Shown: piece after piece, positions 24,773 to 38,233 of the stretch | Numbering within the stretch: the first letter of the stretch is position 1 | Layout of the letters: each line of letters starts with the position of its first letter | NCBI GenBank assembly: GCA_036250195.1 | Contig: JAVHZZ010000001.1 | Coordinates: 375,702,707 to 375,766,706 of the forward strand | DNA length: 64,000 nucleotides | Direction: 5' to 3' | DNA from: Mixophyes australis | Taxonomy: Eukaryota > Chordata > Amphibia > Anura > Limnodynastidae | Made by a program: the position numbers and the translations under genes | Notes under the pieces: generated by a model | Databases searched by the model: none | The model's input: the letters and a program-made list of their open reading frames with translations, nothing else | Told to the model about the DNA's origin: nothing

Positions 24773-25738
24773 TGCTTTTTCAGAGCAGAGCGGGGATCCC
24801 TGGAGGCTACAGCGGTAGCCCCGTAATACCTTTACAATCAACAACTGGTGATGGAAGCACCCCCAGTACATCCGTGTTTGAGCACAGATAGATATTTGCG
24901 ATAGAAGATATGATCTCCACAGTTTACAGGCAATAGATACATCAGAAGCTTAAAGTTAATATTTATAGCAATGAAAAATATTCCTTTTACTCTATCTCAC
25001 TTTAATTTGTTTATTCAAGCAGTTGCAAGAAAACAAAGCAATCTGCATACCATAAAGTTCAGCAGGATTTGAGAGTGATGTAGTGCCATTAATCAGTCTC
25101 TTATGGAGCGATTAATGTTCACATACACATTTCCCTAAGTCCCAGTTGCCATCTCTGTACACTATGCTAAGTCACTTTATTTACAATAATGACCTACATT
25201 ACATAACATTAATATTCTGTCCACATATGTCCCTTGTTAATTCTACATTTGAAACGCCCATGAAAGAGATAATCTTTTGTTATTTATTGTAGCCAATTTT
25301 TGGCACATGAAATATCTCTAAGAGTTTATCATATGGACAAGGTATTTCTATAGCTTGTCGACATTCAGCAGCCAATACAAATCATAGGTTATTGATTTTA
25401 GAAAGTGGCCAATTACACGTAAGCTCATTATCTACAGCCAACTCCATGCAGGAGCTTCTATCCATGGTGATTTTTCTTTTGTTCAGATCTTTGAGAGATA
25501 AATTAATACTAATATATTTTTTCTATATGCATAGAAGAAAACAAAACAAATATATTTATGTATATTTTGTGGTGGGTGTTTGGTTGTAAATATATTCGGG
25601 TTTTTTTCAGTTTAAAGGAATAGGAAATAAAGTGAATTAATTCAACATATAGAAAGTTGTTTAGCTAGTTTAAACTGCAAATTGTTTTCTTAAGATCTGT
25701 GTGTTTCTGTAATTTAATGCATATGGGAACATTAAAGA
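24773..25738. other. Spacer, nothing recognised
   Basis: AT-rich, no coding or repeat structure identified. Confidence 0.45.
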
Positions 25739-25953
25739 GCAGAATACATCTGTGCTACATATGACTGCTTAACTTAAAGACAGCTTTGACACAGCTCTTC
25801 AAACTGGTATGTAATTCTAGCAAATCATTACTGTAAGCATAGTAAAGAGTAAAAAGAAAAAAAAAATTAATAAGCTGTATCTGATCTTCACAAACCGATT
25901 TATTGAATTGTTAAGCAATGACAAATTAGAAGCGACCAGGAGTTGCAGTTCAC
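25739..25953 (+). repeat. Dispersed direct repeat, copy 1 of 2
   Basis: Starts gcagaatacatctgtgctac and runs to gagttgcagttcac. It aligns collinearly with 28093-28300, with scattered substitutions and small indels. Flanks do not match, so it is either a low-copy repeat or a local segmental duplication. Confidence 0.82.
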
Positions 25954-28092
25954 TTGGCAAGTTGCCAAACATAGTCAAGGCACATTACAGATATGACAGA
26001 ATATGCCTGGAGGAGCACAAAGGCGCCTCAAGCTGAAGAAAAATGTGTTTATGTGTGTGCCTGAGAAGGAGGGAGGTTATGGGATGGCATAGTAAATTTA
26101 GTTTGAGGGAGTACAGTTATCTCCCTTGGTGGGTGACCTAAGAACTAACCATTTTAATAGTGGTTTGTTCCATTAATCATAGGATTTAAATACCCATTGA
26201 GTCAGCAGTAAGATCTCCTTTAACTCTTTCACAGTGGATCTTGGGAGAATAAGTCGCCACGACCACGTACTGACCCACGTGAAGTTATTAACAGATGACA
26301 TTCATAGTCATCCTGTAATAAAAACATAGCCATACATTCTGATATTTCCTATGATCCTTTATTCACTTCTTTTAATTTTTATCAAATTATTGTACCTTAT
26401 TTCCCTCCCTTATTTCCTATATGTCTTTCCTACAACTCCTTGCATATATTTTATTTCCATGTTGAAAAAGTAGCTCCAGGCAGAGGTACCCCCTGTCCCT
26501 GGTAGTAGGATTATTTAGGATTATTATGCAGTTGTCAGAGAGAAGCTGATTGGACAAACTTTGGCATGTGACCCACATGGTTTTGCTTGAAGTTTCCTGT
26601 TTCCTTTCTCTTACTGTTTATTCTTTCATTGACTTTTGTTCTTTTACTTTTTCTTATGCTAACATTATCTTTTAGCGCCATCACCGTCATCCAATCAGTG
26701 TGCTACTGGGTATGACCGTGCATGGCTGCTCTAATTGAGTACTTCAATGCTATCAGAACGGTCCACAGGGATCCTCTGCCTGTCTCTCTGCTACCAGGCA
26801 CATCTATGTAGTTCATGCCCCTAAAACATTACATTTGAACTGGCTTCTGCTAGAAACCAACCCCCCCCTCCCCCCATCGGGATCCGCTCCCGGAACAATA
26901 TTATAAACATTATCTAAGAATGCTCAAAGCTGGCATTTAATACAAAAATGGATAGGCGAAGGTATTTATGTAAGGTGCTATTGCCCATAACAGATATTTT
27001 CTTTCATTTTCTGAGCTGCACTAGAAAGATGACAAAGTCTGATGGACAACTACACCTTTTCTCTTTGTTCCAGTTTTTTTATTTCCCCCAATGTAATTTG
27101 TATCTTAAATTTCAGTCTCATACAAACGTTCAAAGTGCAAGCAAAGGTTTGATTGCCGGAGCAAAGTACTGTCACAGAGCAGTGCATGGGTTGCTTACAG
27201 GAACAAAAAAACATATCCATTATTTTGCGGTGGTACAAAATTACAAACTACATTAACATGAAATAACATTTAAATTGCAATGTTCATTTTGGATTTGAAG
27301 TCAGAACAGACGGAAGTTGCTGATGCGGGGGTGTATGAGACGTTCTACCAATCTGCTTCACTTCACATTGCTATTTGTTCCTAAATGTTGGTTACAAGTT
27401 CCTGACAAGGTGGTTGCATGATATATCGCTGAGCAATAAGTTTATTATAGGATGGGTTACTTTTTTCTGCTCGTTGCACTTATTTAAATGCCAGATAGAA
27501 GATAGTGTGGGATTGTATTGGTGTTTTTATTGGCTATGTAAAACGCTCCAGTAAATTACCATCTTCCAAAAATCTTTAGTTGTGGGAAGAGGTTTCTGCC
27601 TTAAGACTGATTCCCACGTTTCCTAAAGTTTTGTCTGGCAGCATAAGGGAGCAGGACTCACTTTGACTGATTGTCCATCGTAATAAAGTAAACGCTGAGA
27701 AATTTGAAAGCTTGTTAAATCGTCTGTTTCATGACATTGGCAGAAGACTAGATTTGCTGTGTATCACAGATTCCGACATGAATTATTTGTAAAAACAGGT
27801 GTGTTAAGCAATGAAATAAGTATAGAGAACTGCGGTCAATTTAGCAGAAGTTACAAAAACAATGGGTGTAAGGAGATGGAATACTGGCATAGTTAGCTAT
27901 AAATTTAAGATGTAAAAGAGCCTGATTGACAGGAATGCAAAAACTATATCAGGCATGGCCCTATTGTGCCTAATTATATATCCACCCCTTTACCTGCATG
28001 CTGCTCAAAGAATAAACAAGTGCTGTTTAGGATACAAGACTTCTGAGAATTGCCATTTACTTACCCAATCAGGTTTTTAGAACATGACAAGA
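25954..28092. other. Spacer between the paired repeats, nothing recognised
   Basis: A 102-codon plus-strand frame at 26948-27256 has no recognisable motif. No repeats with defined ends were seen. Confidence 0.4.
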
Positions 28093-28300
28093 GTAGAATA
28101 CATCTGTGCTACATATGACTGCTTAACTTCCTTGACATCTTTGACGCAACTCTTCAAACTGATATGTAATTCTAGCAAATCATTACTGTAAGCACAGTAA
28201 AGAATAAAAGAAATGAATAAGCTGTATCTGATCTTCACAAACCGATTTACTGAATTGCTAAGCAATGACAAATTAGAAGCCACCACGAGTTGCAGTTCAC
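28093..28300 (+). repeat. Dispersed direct repeat, copy 2 of 2
   Basis: Same orientation as 25739-25953. Shared blocks include gctgtatctgatcttcacaa and attctagcaaatcattactg. Confidence 0.82.
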
Positions 28301-28508
28301 ACAAATTGCAGTTCACAGGTTAGCACAAAGAAAATGCCTAAATACATATCACATACCACTGTAAACTGAGAGTTGTTATACTGTAAGCACTGTATCAATA
28401 ATGGATAATGAACCTTCTCTTAGCCCGTATATAAGGCACGTCTGAAATGTAGTGTCTTTGCAGTATATTATTCACACAATTTTAAAGGCAAAAATCAGAT
28501 AACACGCA

Positions 28509-28973
28509 GGGCCTCATTTAGAGTCGGACGCAATGTGTTTCTAAGACGTACATGAAAGAGTAGGAGTGGGAGTGTGCCGCAGCTTGGTAGGGTATTACCA
28601 GTGGAATGCAAACCCAGTTGCGTCCCACTCGTAATACCCTACAAGCTGCGAGCAGTTCCTGCAGCTAGCTAACTACTTGCGCCACCTAATTCCTGACGCA
28701 CTTTTTCAGTCTTGTTTGACGTGTGTTTCGTCTGCGTCTTGGGTAGTTGTTGCGGGTTAGACGCCCATAGTATCTGAATTATTCACAGTCACGTCTACAT
28801 AACTCCGTGTTCCACCCTTTCCCTCCTACTGTGACGCAAGCTGTCGCAGTGTACACTGCGTGTGAAAAGCAGACGGAACTGCAGGGAACCGTTGCTTACT
28901 GTGCATGCCCCATCAGTGGAAATAGGCAAGATGCGCCTGAAATGGACTTTGCGTCCGACTCTAAATGAGGCCC
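28509..28973. mobile_element. TIR element GGGCCTCATTTAGAGTC family (copy 1)
   Basis: 465 bp between gggcctcatttagagtcgg and ccgactctaaatgaggccc, followed inward by acgcaatgtg / aagtcc-type sequence. The flanking triplets GCA and ACA differ by one base. Inner blocks (gtagggtattacc / gtaataccctac) are also inverted. Non-coding; PIF/Harbinger-like by ends and copy 2's TSD. Confidence 0.78.
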
Positions 28974-30110
28974 ACAGTGTTTTGTGGAGACCAATGAAAT
29001 TCCTTTAATAAGGTGTCACCTCTATCAGAAAACTCAACATTTTGTTTTAAATAATAATTTGATGCAATCAAAATCATTTATGGTAAGAACCACATAAAAA
29101 ACCATGAATGTTACTATGTATGCACAGCTCCATTGTGCCATTGGAAATCAGTCTTACTCGTGTCTAATCTGCCTACTGACCAGCTAGAAGCTATTGGACG
29201 CATATTGAGACCATCTTCATCAATTTGCAGATCATGGACTGAAATTATAAATTTGCTACCATGGCGGTGGGTTTTTGCTTCTATTGATATTAGGAAATAT
29301 TAATAAAATGAGTACCTTGATATTGGTTCCAAAACCAATTGTTAATTTAAGAAATGTTCTTAGAAAATTATGTATTGCTTTGGAGTTTGCATACATTATT
29401 TGTTTACATTATTTAAAAATGAAACTGAAAAGAAAAAAAGAATTATATTTATTGATAAAAGTTTCCCTTTACAATGTTGTGCACACTTAAAAGAAATAGG
29501 GATGTTTTGGTGTTAAATGGTGAACATTTTGTAAGACACAGAACATTTAATTTTGGGAAATTCTTAAATATTTTCACAATAGATGTAATTTGTAGTATGA
29601 ATCAATAGTGGAACAACTTTCAAGGTGAAAATGTCTGTTATATTGAAAATAACTCTGCCGTCTCAATTTTAAGTAATGTAAACCATGCAACAGATAGATA
29701 TCTGGAATTAATTCAGTGGTGGCAAGTTACATACACTGAACTTACTGTTACCTTCTGGTTTAGCATCTCGGTTAATTGAGGGATCAGAATACTGAACGTT
29801 GAAATTAAAACCTGTTTGTCTGTTCATGGGTGAACCTGAAGGGAAGCTGCTTGGTTTGCCAGTTTCCAAGGCTATGAGATTAGAACAATGCCACTGTATT
29901 GTGGGATATTACTGAAAATACATCTCATAGACCTTCACAGATTTCACATTACTTAAATGTACAAACTGATGCAGCAAAAAATACATTTCGCACTTATATT
30001 CAGGCATGTTTGTCCTTTTTGGTGGTAAAACTTTTCATAATAGAATACATTTCAAGATGTATATGAAGACTAAATGCTGGATATGGGGAGCACAGCCTTA
30101 AGCTGGCCGA
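28974..30110. other. AT-rich spacer, nothing recognised
   Basis: No coding signal or defined repeats. Confidence 0.45.
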
Positions 30111-30111
30111 A

Positions 30112-30386
30112 TATCATCATCATCATCAACAGCAGCAGTTATTTATATAGCACCACTAATTCCGCAGCGCTTTACAGAGAATTGATTCACATCATCCCCT
30201 GCCCCATTGGAGCTTACAGTATAAATTATCTAACATACACACAGATTGCGAGAGACTAAGGACAATTTAATAGCAGCCAATTAACCTACCAGTATGTTTT
30301 TGGAGTGTGGGAGGAAACCGGAGCACCCGGAGGAAACCCATGCAAACACAGGGAGAACATACAAACTCCACACAGATAAGGCCATA
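30112..30386 (-). mobile_element. tRNA-derived SINE, head missing
   Basis: Minus-strand copy with an ATC-repeat tail at 30112-30135, antisense GCGCTGCGG tail motif (ccgcagcgctttacag), and conserved middle block (ggaggaaaccggagcacccg). It ends at ggccata near 30386, before the tRNA-like head. Confidence 0.85.
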
Positions 30387-31162
30387 CAGAGAATTTTTAA
30401 ACAACCCACAATTACCATCCTCCCAAAATCCCCATCAATCTGGGATCAATGGGTTTAGATTGGGAATGTCAGAAAGGCATTTAACCCAGGAGCTGTGATT
30501 GCAGTTACTGTTTTACCACATTGACGAGGCAGCACGAGAGCACCAAACAATACAACAATATTGTTAATGCAACATGGAAGAATAGCACTGTCATTTGGGT
30601 GCATAAAAGTCATACATTTAATAAATATACTAGAAGTGACAAATCACATTCAGAAATGATGTTTTTGCCATAGAACCATCACCATTATTATCATGAAATT
30701 TGCAGTTCTCAGAAGTAATGAAAATAAGGTGCATCATAAAAGTGAATATAGGAAAGACAAGTAGTCAGTTTGGGTTGTTCTAACTTGTTTATTGCATTGA
30801 GTTCTAGAGCAGTTTATTGCAGTGATTTCTAGAGCGGTTTATTGTACTGATTTCTAGGGCAGTTTATTTGCAGTGATTTCTCCTTAACATGAGTTACTGT
30901 TATTAAAATTATGCAACAAAACAGCAATGCAATTTCCATTTTGGACAGCCCCCCCAAAGTGCCCGGATAGTGTGTTGCAATTTCGCCAAACAGGTAGCAA
31001 AATAAGTGACGTAGAATGTTATTCATCTATCACATATTTTGATGTGATTGAAGTTATTGAATTGTACAATGTTGCACTAAAACTGCATTGCTTATAATAT
31101 GTGATGCTTATATTAGTAAAACTGCACTATACCATGAGAATATTTGGTAAATACTGTGCAAT

Positions 31163-31164
<2 letters not shown>
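30387..31164. other. Spacer, nothing recognised
   Basis: A short internal tandem (gcagtttattgcagtgatttct variants, 30810-30885) is the only structure noted. Confidence 0.45.

Positions 31165-31212
<48 letters not shown>
31165..31212. repeat. (AT)n microsatellite
   Basis: About 24 TA dinucleotides without interruption. Confidence 0.95.
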
Positions 31213-31213
<1 letters not shown>

Positions 31214-32451
31214 TGGTGGGACAACACATTATTATTTGTAACAATTATCAACAATGACATATTGTCACACAAATATCCAGAGAGTGGCATTCATAAAGAA
31301 GTGTATAACAGCTACTGGTTATTAGCAGAAAATCAGATGAGAACACGGTGCTCAAATTATTTTAATTAATTAATTAATACTTGCCTTTTGTGTCTTGTTA
31401 AATCTTTAGATATCTGTCTATGTAGGACAAATGAGATTGGAACCCTCTGTAAGAGTCTACCACTGTAATGACTTTGTAATCGATTGCTGTTTTTAAACTT
31501 GATGGATGCTTAACTTAAGAGGAGATAAATTACAGGAAAAGCACAGGGACCTCTGTGTGGATGGATAAGATGTGGGTGGGTGATATTTTACCTGCTCCTA
31601 TGAAAAAAGTCGGCTAGAGTAGCTAATCCTCTCACAGCTGTCCCATGTCTGAGTTTCTAAACTGAGCTTGTTGGTCCCAAAGGTGGCGTGGTTAAACTAC
31701 TCAAGGACAGACTGCCTCTGTTTATGTTACTTGTGTATATAAACAACAGTGGGGGTAAAAATGTAAACTCACAGTCAAGATGCACTTAAACAGTTCCCTG
31801 TGGTTATTTAAATACATGATGATGTTAGTTCAACAGTATTTAATTATTGCAATTCCTTGGCACGAAAGAGACAATGGCTAAAATGAGACAAGTGTTTGTG
31901 CAGCTCTTGTCGCTCAGTCTACAATGCTCTTTATTGTTTTTATTTTATAGTGTTATACTGTAGCTTGTTAAAATTTGCCTGCAGTCTCAATGAAAACAAA
32001 ATACCACTCATGTGCTTTTTACCTTTTCAGTAATTTGCCTCCTTGCACATAATAGACATATGTGTGCACGATATGATTTTGCTGTGCTATACAAAACACA
32101 TGGCCAAAACAGCAATTATGTACTACAAGATGTGGGATAATTAAGCAATGATTACTACTAGTATTAGCCCAGTGTAAACATTTTACTTTGGGATTATCAG
32201 GCTTCCGTAAAGTGTAACGTGTATCTACGATGTCATGCTTTAATATTATGAACTAAATTCTGTTTTATATTTAACAGTTTATATTGTTGACTGTGAAACC
32301 AAGCAAATTATAATTTTCACAGAAAGTAACAATTGGTCTGGATCCATGCAATTGTGCATGTTTTATTTGTATATTTTGCCTGTGTTTACAACAATGAGAC
32401 CAATTTATTATGGCCACTTTAGTGTAGGAATAACGCAGCGCTAATTGTTTT
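31213..32451. other. Spacer, nothing recognised
   Basis: No coding signal or defined repeats. Confidence 0.45.
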
Positions 32452-32784
32452 ACCATCATCATCCCTAATTATATATCACCATTATAGCACCACTAATTCC
32501 GTAGTGCTGTACAGAGAACTCACTCACAGCAGTCCCTGTCCCATTGGAGCTTACAGTCTAAATTGCCCAACACAGACACACAGACTAGGGTCAATTTATT
32601 AGCAGCCAATTAACCTACCAGTATGTTTTTGGAGTATGGGAGGAAACCAGAGCACCCGGAGGAAGCCCACGTAAACACAGGGAGAACATACAAACTCCTC
32701 ACATATAAGGCCATGGTCGGGAATTGAACTTATGACCTCAGCGCTGTGAGGCAGAAGTGCTAACCACTTAGCCACCGTGTTGCC
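32452..32784 (-). mobile_element. tRNA-derived SINE, near full length
   Basis: Minus-strand copy with all parts: head (gggcaacacggtggctaag on the minus strand, near 32784), box B-like sequence, the TTTGTATGTTCTCCCTGTG body, and a tail with the CTGTACAGCACTACGG variant and a GATGATG end at 32452. Confidence 0.88.
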
Positions 32785-32794
32785 CATTGCTTAG

Positions 32795-32921
32795 TACGGT
32801 TATTGTAATTCGATTTGAAATCAGATGTAAAATCACCGTACTAACGGTAATACTGTACACTATTACTGTAGTAACGGTAATAGTACGCAGGTCGCATTAG
32901 TCTAGGAATTGAATTGACCCC
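32795..32921. mobile_element. Decayed foldback MITE (ATTCAATTG group)
   Basis: Contains ccgtactaacggtaatac and gtagtaacggtaatag blocks and the terminus aattgaattgacccc. The left terminus is eroded next to the SINE. Related to 3384, 38392 and 50057. Confidence 0.5.
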
Positions 32922-34419
32922 AATGTGTTGCAACTCAGTAGTTAAAATAAAGCTTCCTATAAATTCAGCACTTTGGATGGATGTTTGGGAGAAATCAATT
33001 AGCAATCTTGGTTACCATATAATTGGTCAGATTTAGATCACAGCTGTCAGACAAACTAGTAGACCGATAATCGAAATCTGCCAGTTTGTGCCGTCATCAG
33101 ATCAATGCACTAAATAGATATGTGGATGAGCACATTGGAAACAGATACTGTTGCTGGGTACTCAGGCCATGAAACTGGATTGGCCCCCTCTATGGGTAGA
33201 TAAAGTCTGGGATTGCTGTACATGCATATAACAATTCCATTTGTAGCACTGTACAGAACCTGGCGTTAAATGTATCTAACTACATCATAATCCCAAGCAA
33301 GGTACAGTAATTTACTTATAAGGCTATAGTAAAAATTTAGTACTGCAAATTTTGTTAAGTTAATGTAACATTAATGAGATCATGCTGAAAAAGAAAAATA
33401 TTTGGGATAAAGGTCTTGGATCCCTGGTAGAATTTGCTTTGAACCTTGCAAATATAACAACTGTGTATGGGAATTAGAATCCCCAGATAGTACTGTAAGA
33501 ACAAGAAAATTAACATATCAACATTGCAAATGCTGAATATTAAATCTAAAAACTATTACTGTACACATGAAGCTTTTATTTGATTATGGAGGCACAAACC
33601 TACAGAAATATGCAGTTTTATTAATGCTTACACAAAATTAATTCATCCCAAATTACTTGTAGCCTTACACCATATCTTAAAAACCTCCCAAGTGCTCAGT
33701 ATAATCTTTACTGTTTAGACTGCGGCCATCTGGTAAGATATTCAGTTGTAAGTGAGAAACGTTTGTCACGATGATCATAGGATGATTAATGAACAGGACA
33801 TCATGAAGAATAGAAGCGGCTTCCACTGCTGCAGCCTTGGTATACTGAATTACCGCACAAATACTTCTTAGAAAAGTCAAGCTGGCCTACCGAGTAAAGT
33901 AAAATAAAGTGCAGAATTAAAAAAGAAAGAAGCTAATTTCGTCTTGTTTTCTATTTGTTTCATTAGATTATAGCTAATTTACCAATACATTTCACAACTC
34001 TTAAATGTTGTTTTTTAATACATTTTAGACCCAGAATTAATGTTTTCTGCATCCTTGTCTGTAAAAGCTGAACTGGTCCTCTAAAATCATGCAAAGATGT
34101 TTCTTGCTTGCCTAATTGTGAATTGAAGTGCACATGATTGGTCAGTTAATTTAGCTCATTGGATCTATTCATATACTGCTAGTGGGAACCCTATTCAGGA
34201 AAGCGAATAGTTATTTTGTTCCTCTTCTGTATGAGCATCATGGTTTCATGTTAAGTTGAACGTAAATTGCATTTTCAGCCTATAATACGTATTTTTACTT
34301 CTGCGCAAACACACAAGCACTAATTCAGAAACCAGTGGTTGATGGTCATGCTCTGATGTGAAAAAAAGCATCTTATGCGCAAAAACGCCATTTGTGTTCA
34401 ACCTAACATGAGCCCCCCT
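32922..34419. other. Spacer, nothing recognised
   Basis: No coding signal; 33000-33150 has GATCA/GATTT-rich sequence that may be an old repeat. Confidence 0.4.
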
Positions 34420-34763
34420 GGCAGCACGGTGGCTAAGTGGTTAGCACTTCTGCCTCACAGCGCTGGGGTCATGAGTTCAATTCCCGACCATCGCCTCAAC
34501 TGTGTGGAGTTTGTATGTTCTCCCTGTGTTTGCGTGGGTTTCCTCCAGGTGCTCCGGTTTCCTCCCACACTCCAAAAACATACTGGTAGGTTAATTGGCT
34601 GCTATCAAAATTGACCCTAGTCTCTCTCTATCTGCCTGTGTGTGTGTTAGGGTATTTAGACTGTAAGCTCCAATGGGGCAGGGACTGATGTGAATGAGTT
34701 CTCTGTACAGCGCTGCGGAATCAGTGGCGCTATATAAATAAATGGTGATGATGATGATGATGA
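34420..34763 (+). mobile_element. tRNA-derived SINE, best full-length copy
   Basis: The head ggcagcacggtggctaagtg at 34420 is followed by box A-like tggctaagtggttagc and box B-like gagttcaattcc (about 34475), then the body with tccaggtgctccggtttcct and ccaaaaacatactggtaggt. The tail is ctgtacagcgctgcgg, tggcgctatataaataaa and (GAT)n. It is the reference copy for the other fragments. The tail resembles the LINE 3' end at 17815-17960. Confidence 0.9.
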
Positions 34764-37414
34764 GTTCAATTTCTGATATGTAGAATGCTGGGTAATTTCA
34801 TCAATTACCTACAAAAGCTGTACAGCATATTTTCAAAAATGGTGCTGGGTCGTTGAATCAGTGGGAGCCTCCTGAAAATCATCCCTGGAAAAGCCAAAGT
34901 GAAGCAGATCTCTGTAAACCTTATCTTTGTGAAGTGTGCAATCATTTTAGTTTTTTTTAAATAACGTTTTGTATAGTTTTGGGAAACCAACTAGAAGAGT
35001 AAAGTGAGTTGAGTCATGCTAGAAAACCACATTATTAAACAATACTGTTTTTTTTGTTTTTTTGGAGCTCATAAATACATGAATGTGACTCTACATTTAC
35101 ATAATACCAAACTATGAAGCCATGATTAATGGTTCCTTAAAACCACTTTTTAGAAATGTTTCCGTCTACATCACATTAGCATGAAAAGCTGTCACAGAGG
35201 TTTCTGTATAATTTTCATATGTACATTGTTTTCTAGTCCTTCACATGCTTGTAGCACACAGGTGCTTTCTAGGTCTAAGTAGAATGTATCTAATGCTTTT
35301 TTGATAATCCTGCATAAACTCAGGAAAGATGTGACTGTGATACAGCTCGGATAATCCATTTTGGCCACATAAGAATTGGATAACAGCACCCTAGACTGAT
35401 GGTTTATCTGTAGACAAAGCTGTTTATGTGTGTATTAGGCAATACGCCATTAGGCATCTAATCCACATATCGGATAAAACAAGCATAGTACCACTGAACA
35501 AAAATATCATTTTTCATTTGGAAACATAGGGCCCGATGCGTTACAGGAATGTTAGGCATAATTTATGGTAAAGAAAAATGACCCGTAAAAATAGTGTATT
35601 CACGCACATAGGGTGAGTCGGAGGCATCTCAAGCATATACACCAGATTTATGCCAGACATACACACACCCATATGTGCATACACACAATCAGATCATAAG
35701 CACAAGTAAAGTTTCTTACATTTGTTTTGGTAAAGAAAACACATTTGCTATTAGGCTTTATATAATACAGCAGATATAATAGTCCTTCTTGCATACAAAT
35801 AAATTTTTTAAAAAAATACAACCACAAAATCTTATACAGAAAGCACCTATCAGCTTCAGAGGTAAATTCCCAATCAGCCAATCAGAAGCGGCTAACTAGT
35901 GCTGGCGACCGTCATCTTGATCATCAGCGGCCCTCTAGCGGCTGCAAAAGATATGCTCACCCATGCATACATTCTCTTTGTAGGCATGCGCAGTGCTAGT
36001 TTTTGTAATTTACGTTTTTGCCATTATGCAATAAATCCCTGTACATGGTGCAAATGTGTAAGAGGTGCAGATTTTAGGTACATTGGGAAAAAAAATTGGG
36101 AAACAACAAGCAAATTGATTGCACTGGTTAGTCTGGCTCAGTAGAGACTTGTGTAAGAATGTTATTGGTTACTCTAAGCTGCAAAATATTGTTTTCACGG
36201 CGATCAATTATATATTAAATGTGATTATTATACCACTATTTGCATGATATTAGTGTACCACTTGCTTGAACACACCGTAGAGTCATTTTGAGGGTTAAAC
36301 CAATGTTCAATAATGCAACCTATAAATTTACTAGGAACTGCAGCATGAAGCAATGACTTTTTCTAGATATTTCTAGATTTGCTCCAGATTAATTCTTCTT
36401 GAGAATCTGCTTAATGTTAATGTGCGGTGTTCGGTAGCACTTTAACTTTTTTTTATTTAGTTTAAATTGACTTTATTCCTCATGTCCATCATGAATACCA
36501 GTCTGCAAGCTTCTGGTAAATTAAATGTAGCATGTAGTATATGTGCTGCGTATTGCACCGAAAAAATACTCTTACCAGCCCAACACCCCTTACTAGAAAG
36601 CTTTGATCCATCTAGTGTAAATTAAACAATCAAACCAAGGTATCATTGGCTGTTATAGGTTACTGTACGTTTATAAATAAATGACTCCAATGGTGTTTCA
36701 TTTAGATTTCTAGGAAATAAATGAAATAGATATTCTTAAAAAGCATTGAACCCTACACATTTACTAGGTTTTATCAAAATATAAAAGTAGAGTTAAGTTA
36801 GTTAGTTATTATAGTTAGAAACAAATATAAGTACTATAAACAGGCTAAATGAATGGAAATACTTTACATCCAATTCTCATTCTACATTTATAGTCTCTTT
36901 GCACTGAGTTCATCTGTCAAGACTTAATCTCCAAGAGTAAAATAATCTCCAGGGCCCTGTAAAATATTCATGTAGCACAGCCATTGCCCTCTTCAAGGTG
37001 TATCACCTTAATGGGTCAATGTTTTGATAGATAAATAAATAAATAAGTAATGATAAGAGCATCACAAATGTGACATATTTAGTGAGGATTTAATTAACCA
37101 TGAAAGCTCACACATAGGGCTATTGATATAATGGCTTCATGGTCTGGGTTACACTGGCAGCAACTGGTAATTAAATGGAATGCCACACGTTAAGTTAATT
37201 GAAATGGTTATTTTTTAAATATGTCTTAGTGAGTAATATGGTTGTTGTTATCCTAGAAATTGCTCTAAATATCTATATCCATTCATCCATCTATTCTTCT
37301 AAGACGCTGGTGCCGGTCTGCCCGTCCCAGAAGACATGCGTGAGTCAGCATATGTTTTTTTGGATCTGGCACAGTGTTGGTTTGCACTTCCAATATGGAG
37401 TGCTGCCTTTCCTT

Positions 37415-37416
<2 letters not shown>
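34764..37416. other. Long AT-rich spacer, nothing firmly recognised
   Basis: A gggcccgatgcgttacagg motif at 35530 resembles a MITE terminus, but no partner end was found. No convincing ORF. Confidence 0.4.

Positions 37417-37459
<43 letters not shown>
37417..37459. repeat. (AT)n microsatellite, left border of a repeat block
   Basis: Uninterrupted AT run; with the (AT)n at 38236-38265 it brackets the repeat-rich block between. Confidence 0.95.
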
Positions 37460-37466
<7 letters not shown>

Positions 37467-38233
37467 TAAATGCTTAGTGGCGTCTGTGTGTGGAAAAAAA
37501 AAAACAAGTTGCAGTGCCACCTGCTGGGCAGAGTTATACACTGACCTACTAAATTCTTAGGGGCATATTCAATTAGCTTTTGGATTCGCGGTAACGCGCG
37601 TTGTCACGAAAAGTGCGCGTTCTTGCGGGTATTACGGTACCGCATTAACGCGGATTTTCGTTCGCAACCCTATGGGCTGCGAACGAAAATCCACGTTATT
37701 GCGGTACCGTGTATTACGTTTCGCAGCTGTTACGGCGCGTTACCGCGAATCCAAAAGCTAATTGAATATGCCCCTTAGTGTGTGTGGGAAAAAAAATTCA
37801 AAAAGGGCTGAAATTTGGTAGGGCTCAAACTCATTTTCGTGAGGTAATTTTACCTCATGAACACACATGTGTAGAGGCGTGCGTTAGTGTGTGTGTGTGG
37901 AAAAAACTATTTTCTTAGAAAGGGCTCATCCAATTGACCTGAAATTTGGTATACTGACATTATTTGACAAAAAAATTAGAATAGTCAAGTCAGTTAACTT
38001 CCATCATCCCCCCTTCCCCCCGTGGGAGGGGTAGTAAAGGCTAAATTTACGAGTTGAGGGGTCAAACTCATTTTCGTGAGGTAATTTTACCTCATGAACA
38101 CACATTAAAAAGGCCGCTTGCGTCGGGAAGTAACGCTCTTCCCCTGAGGAGGCCTGGGCTAGGTCCAAATGCATGACAAGAACCTTTTTAGGACCTTAAG
38201 TAGCTTGATTTGACTAGAATGCATGAGTTAACT

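Noticed and set aside
34420..34763. Genuine tRNA gene at the SINE head
   Set aside because: Box A/B-like sequences are present, but no complete cloverleaf was apparent and the head is fused to the SINE body.
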